Below are positions 47,226-58,100 of a stretch of DNA of 64,000 bases, piece after piece. The translations under genes and the position numbers were made by a program. The stretch is from Polytrichum commune (lineage: Eukaryota; Streptophyta; Polytrichopsida; Polytrichales; Polytrichaceae): NCBI GenBank assembly GCA_950295325.1, contig OX485806.1:45131169-45195168 (forward strand), given 5' to 3'. Under the pieces are notes generated by a model. The model ran no database searches. It was not told the origin of the DNA and was given only the letters and a program-made list of their open reading frames with translations. Position 1 is the first letter of the stretch. Each line of letters starts with the position of its first letter.

Positions 47226-47429
47226 ACGAACGAGCGTTCACTTCTCCTTGGAGAGGGGGGAGGGTGACGGGGCATACGCGCGGGCGACAACTCTGGGGGG
47301 CGGGCTGTTGACAACACCGTTGTTGATGTCGACGTCCCAGGAGTAGTCCACAGCCGAGGCTGCATCTCGGGGAGTTCACTAGACATGTATATATGTATAC
47401 ACGTGCGTGACAAGGGTATTTATTCAAGG

Positions 47430-48350
47430 CGTATTTAATTATCCATCCTTAATTTTTTGTACCATATTATTATATAATTTTCAAATTTCTTGTTTTTCAA
47501 ATGACCCTATAATTACTTTTAAATTTGATGAAGCTCTAATTTTAAGCTAGGTATGTTCATTATAATTATTTGATTTTGCTCCAAATGGTTTAAGAGCATT
47601 CAAAGTACTAAATCACCAAAATCCAAGGCACAACAAGGTTTTACATTAAGAGTGTTCATAAACAGTTTCAAACAACAAAATCAGCCCATGTTCCTCAATC
47701 AAGTTACACCTACAATTAAACACAACGATACTGAGTGTAAAAAAACAATTACAACACCAACAACAAAGCAAGCAAAAATAGGGTCCATGCAATAATGTAG
47801 AAGGGTATAGAGTCAATACTACAACATCCTGCTTGAAGCAGACAGACACAAGACCAACCAAAACTCCTCTAATTTATCTTGAGAAATTGTTTCTAGCATT
47901 TAAAAATACTAGCAAAACTGTTCATAGCAAATGAAAGATGTCATGTTCATCTTGCAAAACAATTCCTAGCTTTTAAGAACACTAGTATATAATCAACAAA
48001 TAATGCATGCCTTTAATCCTAAACCCAGGAATCCGTCATCCGCCCTCATCAATCTTTCATCCCATTTTCTCAACTGAATCGACGTAGTTTTTCATCCAAA
48101 ATCGTCCCGCCTCTGAACACAAAGGACACCCTATTCCTTAAATCCTACGGTATATTTTTACAAATATTTAAAAAATATTCTTTATTTGTATCAAACCTAA
48201 ATTATTTATAATACAAATTTAATCATACATACTCACCTATATTACTTCTAAGAAAATTCTAAGTTTTTCCTTTTGTGAATATAAATTACCCCATATTTTC
48301 CCGCACGTTGTTTTTTAATATTATCGCAGTAAACTCCCCAAGGGCTGCAT
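47430..48350. other. AT-rich non-coding interval
   Basis: Nothing is supported on either strand. This is the 5' flank of the two-exon gene and could hold its promoter, but no clear TATA box was singled out. Confidence 0.35.
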
Positions 48351-48689
48351 CCACCACCGAGAAGTGGTAGAGGGAGGGGATCTGGGAACCCGTCACGTCG
48401 CGGGAAGGGGAGCTTGGGGACGAGGGGGGACGGGAAAGGCCGTCAAGGAGAGGGGTGTCACATAGGGGGGCAAACTATGCGCAACAACAAAAAAGACACC
48501 CAGATATGGAGCAAGCATTAGATATGTAAACCACATGGACACAACCACATGCACGGAGATATTTCAAATGAATTTATTAAATTTTGTGAGCCTCATGATG
48601 CTCTTATATACATTATCGTGGGGGCTTAGTCCCGCATTGCCGATGGGGTTGGACCTAACAAAAAAAGGGATGCTACCGGCGTGGAGCAC

Positions 48690-49317
48690 AAGCCTTCTAA
48701 GGTATGGACCAAAATTGTGTCGTTCCTATCGTCGGTCCACGGGTCGGGGAAGATAACATTGCCCGGGGCGTTCAAACCGCTCTTGGATGGGCTATCATCG
48801 ATGAGGAGGGTGTTTTCCGGAGTTGGCCACCACCCGTGGGGTACCCCCTGCAGCCAGGGGATGCCTCGCCACAGTCAAAACCTGAGGACCTTGAGGAACT
48901 GTTGTCCTCCGCCGAACTTGGAAACCGGCAGACCCTTTCGTCGAGTAATTCATTTCATTCCTCTTGCCCAAGGACAAGGCAAGGGCTCAGGGGATCACAG
49001 AATAGGAAGTCGACGATGGGCTCCGTGTTCTTCATGACCATGGAGTTCCACACAATGACGTGAGCTAAGTCGAGCACCTTGTGAAAGAAGTCCCACAAGC
49101 CGGGACGGGCGCGGGCAACCTTGCGGTTTATGAGGGTGTCAAGCTCACCGTCAAAGTCCCTTTCGTCGGGGTGACAGAAGGGACGCGTGGGGACCTTTGG
49201 GATGTGTTTGGTGTGACACAACACCCCGTTGAGGTCAAAAATGACGAACGGTTTGTTTTGGGTCTGAGGTCCACTGGTCGAGGGGTTGCGACCTATCTCC
49301 AGGGGGTCCTGTGATTA
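48690..49317 (-). pseudogene. FCP1/NIF phosphatase-like domain, frameshifted
   Basis: An acceptor-like AATCACAG precedes the frame starting about 49317. It contains NKPFVIFDLNGVLCHTKHIP, then ARARPGLWDFF and LDLAHVIVWNSMVMKNTEPI to a TGA at about 48955. A frameshift then leads to FGGGQQFLKVLR and ENTLLIDDSPSKSGL, then APGNVIFPDPWTDDRNDT. This is the complete motif series of the NLI-interacting-factor/FCP1 HAD domain: hydrophobic-DxDxT motif, RPGL, VxVW(T/S)S, and xLLIDDSP followed by (I/F)P.W. The nucleophile motif here reads DLNGVL, so the second Asp is Asn, which would be expected to abolish phosphatase activity. It lies downstream of the ParB-like gene on the same strand and may be its 3' part or a separate gene. 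Confidence 0.7.
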
Positions 49318-49444
49318 ACAATTTGACTAGTTTAATGATATGATCCAATAAAGAATTTTGCATAAAACATGAAGACGATGCATTATGGAAAAAGACGAAA
49401 GACGAGAACAAGATTGTAAGGAGAATGTGCTAAAGGGTACATTT

Positions 49445-52400
49445 GCGAACGCTCGTTCGTGAATGAAGGCCAGAAATGGCGAGGTGCATAATTCACGAAT
49501 GCTTGTTCGTGAAAGAAGGCCAACAGTGACCAAGCGCATCATTCACGAACGTTCGTTCGTGAATGATCCTTATAGTACATTTACGAACGGAGTCGCGTGA
49601 AGGAGATGGACGCGGGGTCACATCCTTTTACGAGCATCCGTTCGTGAACGAGGCAGAATTGCACAAGCAAGCAAACCTGCATGAACATACACAATACAAG
49701 AAATGCGAGACGATACAAAGTGTGTGCGATTCGATGCAAAACTCATTTCATAATATGAATTCCGTAAAAATTTACAGTTTGTCTCATATGATAATCTATC
49801 ACACAGGTTCCTAAGGCAAGAGGATGCCGTGTCCTACAAAACTGATCGACCTAAGGTAGTTCGCAAAAATGGGCTCTCAGAGGTCTCGGATGTCGATGCA
49901 GACAACGCGCCAAAAACACAACGCAGGTGGTTAGAGATGTTACTAACGCACGTTTGTCAATGCATGTGGTATTCTCAGAGATGAGGCAAAGAGTCAATCA
50001 TATACGAACGCGCGTTCGTGAACATCAAGGCTATGAGTGAGGCAATAATAACAAAAAAATTCACAAAAGAATAATACATGCCGGTTGCCTAAGATTGAAA
50101 GTTGTAGCATGCAGTGTTTACGAACGAGCATTCGTCAAAAATGTTGGGAGATGGCTGACCATGGCAGCGTACATAAATTTGCTGCCCCCAAAGACGTTGT
50201 TGACAATCTTGCCATTCATTGCCAAACCCTGCAATATGGAGAAGCAGAACTCCATCCTCAACTCCAGCACTGGGAAGACGATGTACAATGTCGCCTGGAA
50301 GAGATCATTTGGAGGGGGGTGAAAGATGCTGTAGATCTTCTTGAACGTGTTGATTGCCTTGATGAGTGTTTGCCCATTCCTAAGCGCATTGTACGTCAAG
50401 AAGATGAGGCTCACCGCTCCCACCTGTTTGTTGCCCCTCGCCTCGTTGATGGCCACAATCCCTTCCGTCTTCGCGGGAACGTATAGGCTGTGGAAGATGT
50501 TGTACTCGAACTTGATCGTGTTCTCGTACAAATCGGTGACGACGAAGAGTTTGTCCTGCTCCACAATCCACAGCCATACGTCTGGTGCCCTCATAGCTGG
50601 CGATTTGTGCTCCATGAATTTTGCCATGAAGGGGTTGTGAAAAGGCTCCCCCGTCGCCCCTGTCTTGAGGCACCTGGGATCCCCCTGAAATTGAGGACCG
50701 CAAAGGGACAACCCCTTTGGTCCTCCCTGACCTCGGCCCTGCTCATGGTGCCATCCCACTTGGAAAACGTGGTCCTCTCCAGCCCCGTTGTCACCACACA
50801 AAATCTTGCCACGCCCTCGAATGTGGCGTTCCTCTTCCTCTCCAAGAAGGAGCACATCGCTCCATACTGCGCATCGAGGCACCGTTGATGTTGTACAACG
50901 CCTTGAACTCCTTCCATTTCGCCTAGTTAACATCGCCGTTGGCATGGAAGAGGTGCATCTCAAGCAAGAGTCCACTAATCTCCCGCATGGCAGCGGTCTT
51001 CAGCTTCCTGTGGTTGCACCACTCTTTGATTGAGTACGTGCCGGGCTTGTGCTTTGGTCTCTTCAAAAATATCTTGGGATAAAGGATGGTCCTTCCCACG
51101 GTGTTCCCAAGAATGTGCACTGCACAACGCTGCAATTCTCACTCTGTCAGTCCTTACAGGGCCCTGAAAATTTCCCTTAGTAGAGGCGGGGTTTCTTCGC
51201 TCTTATCATTGCTGTACTTCTCTTCAATGTCGGGGTTCACTAGATCACCCGAGCTGTGAGCGTCAAAAAACTGGGTCCACAACTCCCAGGTGTCTCTGTT
51301 GCAGCAAATCAGACGGAGCTCACCTTTGAGCTCCATAACTGATTTGGTGCTCGTGGGCTTCATGTCGATGGAGGAGAACTTGTCCACCATCGCATCACAG
51401 AACGCCTGCAACATACATACAAGGATGTCAATGTTCAATATCAAATATGAAAGCACGTTCGCAAGTTGGCAACTTTTCAAAATTTTGAGTGCAACATATA
51501 CTTTATGAACGCTCGTTCGTAAACTCACCTTCCATTGTGGAGATTGGATCTTTGCGTTCTCCCTCTCTTTTGGCAGGCATCCATGCGCGACCCACACATC
51601 TCTGGCCGCCACTATATTCTCCGCCCACGAGGCCTCGAATGCCTTGATCTTGTTTCCATAATTCAAAAATGTAGATATTTTCCGGAGTTTGTCCCAGTAG
51701 AGCAGGTTCACCTTGAGCTCGTGTTAGAAGTTATCGTCCTTGAGGATGATTTGTGACGCCTCCAGACTGTGTTGTCCATCGATAATCCAGAACTCTTCAT
51801 TCCAGATTCGGGACCAATCCTTCTCATTGGGACGGGACGACATGCCCTTTGGCATTACGCAGACGGTCTGCCTATCAAACTTCACGTTGTTCATGAGGTT
51901 ATTTATTTGCCACTTCACGCCCCTGCTCTCACGAGACCTAACCACCCACTTGTTGGGGGATTTCTTGCACTTGAAGCAGTCCACGTTGAAAATGAAGTGG
52001 CGTCCCATGGGCCAGCAATCCTTTGAGTAGTTGTTGAAGTCTCTCAAGATTTTTGTCATTTTTGCAGCGTCCGGATTTTCTCCCTTCTTCAAAAGGGTTG
52101 GCATCACTGGCGGCGAATTCACCTCAGCGCCCTCTGTCACTCCATACTTCTCCATGTCATCCCTCGACCTCTTGGCCCTTCGGTCAACCTGCTCCCTGAA
52201 GGCACTGGCCTGGGAGCACTTCTGGAACCTCTTGCCCTCGAACCAGATGGTTTTCTTGGACTCTTCTTTCTTTTATTGGCCTCAACGGCCACACTGTTGA
52301 ACTTCGAAATATTTAAAGTGAGGGCGGTTAACTTCCTCGCCGTCCAGTGTTGGCTCAGGGCGTACTTGGTGAAAAGAGCATCCATATTGAAATGTTTCGC

Positions 52401-53262
52401 ATCGGAGGCGACATTATTGCTTGCATAAACGTAGGAGAATGGGTGCAAGAGGTAATTCAATAGGAGGTTGATATAGTCTTTGTTGTACAAAGTCTCCTTG
52501 GGCCTCTACGGACTCTATCTCCCAATTCTTTGTCTGCACCCATTGATATGGTTGGTCTGCCTTTGTTTGCAGCTCATAACCTCAACGCAACGCAAATAAA
52601 CCTTCTTCGGTCTTCTTTGGGATTGCCGTCCACTCTGCCATGACTTCCTCTTTTGGGACATAATTGTCGTTCCCATTGGTATTCGAAACACCTTCTGGAA
52701 GGCGTTCCACAAGCACTGCGAACAAATCGACAACGTTTCTACTTGCTTTAGCCATCTGCATCATACCAAAGCATATTAGAATCGTTTTTACGAACGTTCG
52801 TTCGTAAGCAACAACGCTGCCCAAAAAACTAAAAACATCATGGCATTGTTGGACATACGAAGTTTTGTATGTGCTTTATGCATGTCAAAAATACTTGACA
52901 GACTAATTTTCACATTCGTTCACATCTTTTATGAACGCGCATTCGTAAATGCAGATGCCTTGTTAGGTGGTATTTTTGTACATAACTTTACGAACGTGCG
53001 TTTTTTAAATCATGCGCTAAACTAGAACCTACTTGGTTAAATTTATTTTCTTCATGTAATTGGGTTAATTGACATATGATATAAATTACCGTATATACGA
53101 ATGCTCGTTTGTATATATAGCCCTCTATTTTGTTCACATTTTTACGAACGCACGTTCATAAACATATAGTCCTGGGGTTTGTGCGTATCTTTACGAACGC
53201 GCGTTCGTAAAAAAAGGGTATATTATGCGTTGTATAGGTATTTATGAACACTTGTTCGTAAA
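49445..53262. repeat. Palindrome family 2 (ACGAAC..GTTCGT), about 15 dispersed copies
   Basis: The full form TTTACGAACGC plus its mirror GCGTTCGTAAA is perfect over 22 bp at 53190-53211. Other copies lie at about 49445, 49495, 49541, 49628, 50003, 50117, 51503, 52787, 52928, 52987, 53092, 53141 and 53241, with a weak one near 49578. They are confined to this 3.8-kb interval and fall in introns, in the intergenic gap before the FCP1-like domain and in the gap between two divergent genes. None lies in the better preserved coding blocks. Confidence 0.9.
50118..52824 (-). pseudogene. Multi-exon gene with ParB-like DGQHS motif, broken
   Basis: Coding starts at ATG 52755, just after an acceptor-like TGATGCAG (MAKASRNVVDLFAVLVERLP). 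It continues through KDYINLLLNYLLHPFSYVYA and a frameshift near 52265 to WFEGKRFQKCSQASAFREQV. Then come CWPMGRHFIFNVDCFKCKKS, WVVRSRESRGVKWQINNLM and EEFWIIDGQHSLEASQIIL at about 51789-51730. An intron at 51528-51406 (AAG|GTGAGT..TTGCAG) separates SPQWK from AFCDAMVDKFSSIDM. Later parts include GKTIL-like ILGNTVGRTILYPKIFLKRP and, after more shifts, DVWLWIVEQDKLFVVTDLYE. The helix, then strand, then IIDGQHSLEAS arrangement resembles the ParB/sulfiredoxin-type nucleic-acid-binding fold (IIDGxHRxxA). The rest is unrecognised. Stops at 51726, 51154 and 50925 and several frameshifts mark it as a pseudogene. Confidence 0.5.
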
Positions 53263-53438
53263 TGAGCTTGTTGTTTGTTTATATATAATATTATTATAGT
53301 GTCCATACATATACGGATACGTATACATACAAATATGTATATAGGTATGGCAAGGGATTGCTTGCTGTGTCTCAACAATGCTTGTGATTGACTTATATTT
53401 GTGGTCATTCCATGGTGGTTTGTTTAGGTGGGTTGGCG

Positions 53439-53960
53439 ATGGATATGGGAGATAGTGCATTTGAGTTGTCGACGAATGACATGAACATGGAAGATGATAT
53501 GGCCACTATAGTTCATCCTAGATCAAGATGCAAGAGGAAGAGGCCATTTAAAACCAGTTAGCAAGACCATGCATGTGAAGAAGGAAACCAAGAGAACTAC
53601 ATGAAACCTATGAAGGCAACACAACTGACAGCAAAAGACAAGTCGGTGGTCATCAATGCTCTTTAGGAGCTAGTTGGCAATTCTCAACGGGCTTTTGATA
53701 TTATTGTCAGGACACTTTAGAAGCACGTTGACAGGCCTGATCGGTACGCAATAAGAAAATGATTGTATGTTAAAAGCTGCAAGAAGATTTGGGTGCACCT
53801 GGATGACTAAGGGTTTTTGGAGGGATGTTGCTACCAACATGCTGAGAGTAGGAATGTTATACGAATAGCAATTTGTGAGCATGGCGTGAATGCGGCTCTT
53901 ATGGAATTGTCAAAAAATTGGCAAAGCTACACTATGAACAATTCAAGAAGGTGAAATAAA
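53439..53960 (+). pseudogene. Unrecognised gene fragment divergent from the ParB-like gene
   Basis: From ATG 53439 (preceded by a TTGTTTAG|G acceptor-like site) the frame gives an acidic N-terminus with alternating Met/Asp (MNMEDDMATIV) and a basic patch CKRKRPFK that resembles a nuclear localisation signal. After in-frame stops it continues in the same frame with LTAKDKSVVINAL, FDIIVRTL, KIWVHLDD and IAICEHGVNAALMELSKNW. Six or so stops, most of the TAG/TAA single-base type, interrupt an otherwise protein-like frame. No domain is identified. The head-to-head gap to the ParB-like gene is about 680 bp and contains seven family-2 palindromes, so the two may have belonged to the same element. 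Confidence 0.35.
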
Positions 53961-55683
53961 TTGCAAGAAATGCTACTACTGTACACATCTAAAAATAGAA
54001 AATCCACAAATTTGGGCAACTTGGAGCGAAGGGTGCTATGAACAAATTTGTAGGCACTGTGATAACTGAAATGGTGGTGACATTAAGATGAATGTTTGCA
54101 ATATGAATGTAGTTGGTTAACATCTCTCATAAGTTGAGTTAAGGTCACTTACCTGTTGATTTTGTCTAGCAATCATTGAATGTGCTAGTTGGAATTAAAA
54201 GGAGAGGTTGGTAGTATTGGAAGGGTAAACTGTCCATTATAATATGTGAAATTCATATAAGTATATCATGACATAGAATTTTTGCCATAACATTACTCAA
54301 ATACTAGTGTCTATTCCGTGGCCCCTTTGGACCCTTAATGCAGATTCGATTATTTGTTGGTGGGATGCCAACATCTTCAACTAGTCAGTCAGAATTTGGG
54401 GTTGGGCCGGGCCTTGTCCCTAAGGGCGGGACAGACAAGCGTTTGCGCCCTTGCCGCCCGCCCTCAACCTCCTGCCGGCCCCTAACTCGCTGCCCGCTAC
54501 GCTCGCCTGCCTTGCTGCAGCTGGGGCCCTCCACCAGGCCGGGGTCGGGCCAGGCTCGCCCCTGAAGGCGGGACAGACAAGGGCTTGCACCTTTGCTGCT
54601 CGCTCTCAACCTCTGCCTGTCTCTCAAGCCCCCCTTCCCTGGCGGTCCACGTCCACCAACTGCAGCCGGGGCCCTTCACCAGGTTAGGCTCGGGTTCTTG
54701 AACCACAGGCCAATTATGGGTTCGAAAAAAAACCAATTGCTTTTCCGACATTTTTTTCGGATCTGTTCTCTCAAGCCCCCTCTCATCCTCACTTCTTTCC
54801 TATCTCCCCCTTCTCTCACCTTCATTGATTGTGATTCACATTTAGTATAGAGATGTCTATAGTTAGTTACAATCTTGGTGTATATGTTGTAGTATTAGAG
54901 AGGTTTTTTTGTACATGTTTTTATTTTGTAACATTGGTTGTTAGCGTTTTGTAAGGGTTTAGCATTTTATAATATAGGGTTTGTCAAAATTAAGGGTTAA
55001 CTAGATGAATATAAGTATTGAGATGTTAATGTATATATTATAATGTTAGAAAATTTTATTTGTACATGTTTTTGATTTTATAACATTGGTTGTAAATTTT
55101 TTTAATGCACATCGTATATTCTTTTTTTCCATTATAGTTGTTAAATTTAAGATCTTTGATTTAAGATTCACAAACAACGACTAGAATTTGTAAAGATTAA
55201 GGATTAACTTTATGTACCCTATGTATTGTTTTAAAATGTGTGTGTGTGTGTGGATCGGGGGGGTTTGATTACACAACTTACATGAATATGCGATGTCAAA
55301 TATAGAGGATGATAGACAATTTTTCCATGATGATTATTTCAATCTATCGGATTTTGAAGATGATATGTGTAAATTGGTGGAAGTAGAAAAAATTCTTCAA
55401 AATGTTTATGAAGATGATGATACAAGTGTTGACACTTCAACAATCCAAGAAACATACTTCTAATCATTGGATTTGGAGTCGGATTCTGATGAAAATGATA
55501 GAGGTGATGAAATATTGGGCACTTGGGAGGATTTGAAAGGTATTGGTCAAGAACATATTGACATTAGAGCACCAAATTCTACTCATGAATTTCTTCATAT
55601 ATGTTAGAAAATATTCATATTGAGACATTTTCAAAGTATGTGCACTCTATCCTTGATTCCCTGAAACTTATGATTGGTTGGTT

Positions 55684-56391
55684 CTTGGGGGTGCACCTTT
55701 CATTAAAACCTAGAATCACGTGCGTTCACTGCATACTCTAAAAACCCCCTATATACAAGTTATTTTTTGTGAAATGAAGTAATACACATACAATTGCAAC
55801 AATAAATACACAAGTGACAATATGTATACACAAAAGAACATCCATTCATATGTAGTCATTAACATAAGTATACAAATATACTTTTGAACAATAATCAATC
55901 CCTATAATATGTATAACAAAATATCCTAGCTTTCATCAACAAAGTCGTTGAAATTTTTGTCATCTCCCGGATGTAACTCATAAACATTTGATTCACCAAT
56001 ATATGTCATTGTAGCCAATGCAATTATTGTCTCTAAGTCTATCATCAAATGATCAGTAAGATCATATGTCCACTTGTTGTTAGCCCTTTTTTTATACCAA
56101 CATAAACCAATCTCCACGTTTGATGGACGGTCCATCAAGTCAATTGGATCCCTATACTCCACCCAACGATTACCAAATGATTTCCAAACGATTTCATCCA
56201 ATATATAGTATAGTAACAGTACCATACAAATACAAATATTGTATACTTTTTAAAGGCCTTCCATATATGTACGTAATTATAAATTATAACATGTATACCA
56301 TATGTATACGTAATACGGCAAGGTCCAAATCAATACCCCTCCTGTGCACTCACGTATACTCATACATGTTTAGTACAGTGCACCCCCCGAG
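55684..56391. mobile_element. TIR element with 8-bp target duplication, nested in the MULE
   Basis: GGTTGGTT is duplicated at 55676-55683 and 56392-56399. The ends are CTTGGGGGTGCACCTTTCAT and, in reverse complement, CTCGGGGGGTGCACTGTACT. They match the element at 27690-28332, including the internal ATCACGTGCGT motif. It interrupts the MULE transposase between the acidic N-terminus and the ESWRLIVQ block. Confidence 0.85.
55926..56225 (-). CDS. Small conserved ORF of the nested TIR element, WWE-like
   Basis: A 99-codon frame on the minus strand contains KSFGNRWVEYRDPIDL, GLCWYKKRANNKWTYDLTDH, LETIIALATM and YELHPGDDKNFNDFVDES. The relative at 28098-27946 keeps YDLTDH, IALA, TY, YELHP, DEK and FNDF while differing elsewhere, which suggests selection on protein. 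The pattern of two Trp, W.YD, an (I/L)E.A helix and a final Y.L..xxxxFxDF resembles the WWE domain, which binds poly- or iso-ADP-ribose in ubiquitin ligases and PARPs. That identity is tentative. It has no stops here, but the relative is broken. It is not a transposase, so the element would move in trans and carry a captured gene piece. Confidence 0.4.
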   Translation of the reverse strand: MVLLLYYILDEIVWKSFGNRWVEYRDPIDLMDRPSNVEIGLCWYKKRANNKWTYDLTDHLMIDLETIIALATMTYIGESNVYELHPGDDKNFNDFVDES

Positions 56392-57714
56392 GGTTGGTTA
56401 CAAGGCAATTTTTTTCCTATCTTTCATCAAATTTATGAAGCAAATGTAATTTTTTTGTCCTCTTTCAAATTTATATGGGCGTTCCATAAGTAGTAATGTA
56501 GAATTTCATACCATTGAGCGGTGGAAGAAACTACAAGGAAAATTGAAAGTGATAAAGGGAGTTTACGGATTTGCATTGTCACCTTTGAATGATACAAATG
56601 GTAGATAAATTCCTTCAATAGAGAGTTGGCGTTTAATTGTACAAAAATGTCATGTTGATAGTAATGGTGAACATTTATCGTTAACTTTAACAATGAATGC
56701 AATTCATACATAATAGAGGATTGATATTAATGTGAGAGGTATTTATGTATCTTTCAATCGCAATTGTGTGAATTCTTATGAAATATGCCAAGAGGTTAAG
56801 ATTTGGGATGAAATTATTATGATTTTCCAAGACATTTAAAATCTCATTCTTGATACACTTTGCAGTAAATATATTGTTCTTAGAAGATGTTATAAACATC
56901 GAGAGAGAAAAAAATCAAATTGTGATATTGTACCATTGTCATCGGCCTGGAAATAAAGACCATACTCATAAAAAATTCAATGATATTAGGTCTTAAAAAA
57001 TTTATTCTAGAAGAGATATGACATCTAGATTGGAAAATTGTGAATTTCAAATCAAAGTAATGAATACGAGGGAAACAAAAACATCTACTTCATTGATCGA
57101 AGGCCAATTCCAAGTCACTATATATGTGCACACTAAGCATAGTGGACATACCCTTGGATCTGATGGAGATAGTTTTTTCCTTCCCGTCCACCCATATGTC
57201 ATATCTTGGGCTATGGAGAACTAAAATAAATGCATTCTGCAAGAGCTCTAAAAGCTACATCAAAGCGAGTACGAGAGTTATTTTCTCAAAGTGTTGGAAA
57301 GCTAGAACGGATAACTTATCAATTTCACATCATTAAGAAAGAAGAAAAACGTTTGCATATTCTATGAGAGTACATGGTATGTCAATTATTTAAACATGCA
57401 TATTTTTAATAATCATTTTTTATTTGTTTAAATAAATTATTATATTTATTTTGTTTATTAAATAAATTTATATATATTGTTATTTTTATGAATTTTCTTT
57501 GCAATGATGATTGGAATGCTGCTCAAATTGAAATTATAAGGTTGCAAGAACAAGAAAATGTTATCTATTGCCAACCGTATACACCAACGGATGAAGATCC
57601 TCAAAGGAGGCCTTTTGTGGTTGTTATTCAAACGACCTAACATCATTGGATTTTCGATAAGCACGGTCTTTGGTTCCATCCCAATGAAAACGGTACAATC
57701 TTACAATTTGATTT

Positions 57715-58100
57715 TTTGGTCTCGACGTTTATAATGTTTTATAAAAATAGTGTGTTTAATGCAAAATGCATCAAGATTGACATTTTAAATGTCTTGGAAA
57801 ATCGTAATAATCTCATCCAAAATCTTAACTTCCTGACATATTTTACAAACATTCAAACATTTTGCAAATAAAAAATATATGAATATCTTCTAAATTGATA
57901 TCGGTATTCCATTGTATACAAATTGCATTTATTGTTGAAGTTAACAATAAATATTCACCATTACTATTAACATGACATTTTTGTACAATTAAACGCCAAC
58001 TCTCTATTTGAAGAACTTGTCTACTCTTTGTGTTATTCAAATGTGATCTTCCTCTATCACATTCAACTTTTCTTATAGTTTTTTCCACTTCTAAATGGTA
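57715..58100 (-). repeat. Inverted copy of the transposase middle region
   Basis: Reverse complement of 56484-56899: it codes on minus for IESWRLIVQKCHVNSNGEYL, matching IESWRLIVQKCHVDSNGEHL, followed by the AAATGTCTTGGAAAATC block. Continuing outward it jumps to the terminal arm, skipping the counterpart of about 55150-56480. The right arm of the MULE is thus an extended inverted copy carrying an internal deletion. Confidence 0.75.

Larger units (their letters stand above)
55293..57700 (+). pseudogene. MULE/FAR1-like transposase, degenerate and 3'-truncated
   Basis: The frame opens at ATG 55293 with an acidic N-terminus (DFEDDMCKLVEVEK), with one TAA before a second acidic part (LDLESDSDENDRGDEILGTW) that ends at 55607. 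After the inserted TIR element, the frame reads ESWRLIVQKCHVDSNGEHLS near 56620. Then follow YHCHRPGNKDHTHKKFNDIR near 56930, KHSGHTLGSDGDSFFLPVHP at about 57135, and RALKATSKRVRELFSQSVGK. Near 57530 are QEQENVIYCQPYTPTDEDP, FVVVIQTT and WIFDKHGLWFHP. This order (FAR1/WRKY-like zinc region, linker, then the first catalytic Asp region of the MULE domain) supports a MULE-type transposase. The remainder of the catalytic domain is replaced by an inverted copy of the element's own middle part. Confidence 0.6.

Noticed and set aside
46438-47427. 329-codon unspliced open frame on the minus strand
   Set aside because: Its composition (many Cys, Arg, Pro, His, Ser) is that of a shadow frame. It runs through a segment with good splice sites, and the spliced alternative needs no unusual residues. 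It cannot be fully excluded.
50085-51033. Several plus-strand frames of 80-130 codons
   Set aside because: They are antisense to the ParB-like gene, whose minus-strand motifs and splice sites are more coherent.
55236-55254. TG microsatellite with adjacent G run
   Set aside because: It is an ordinary simple repeat with no wider structure.
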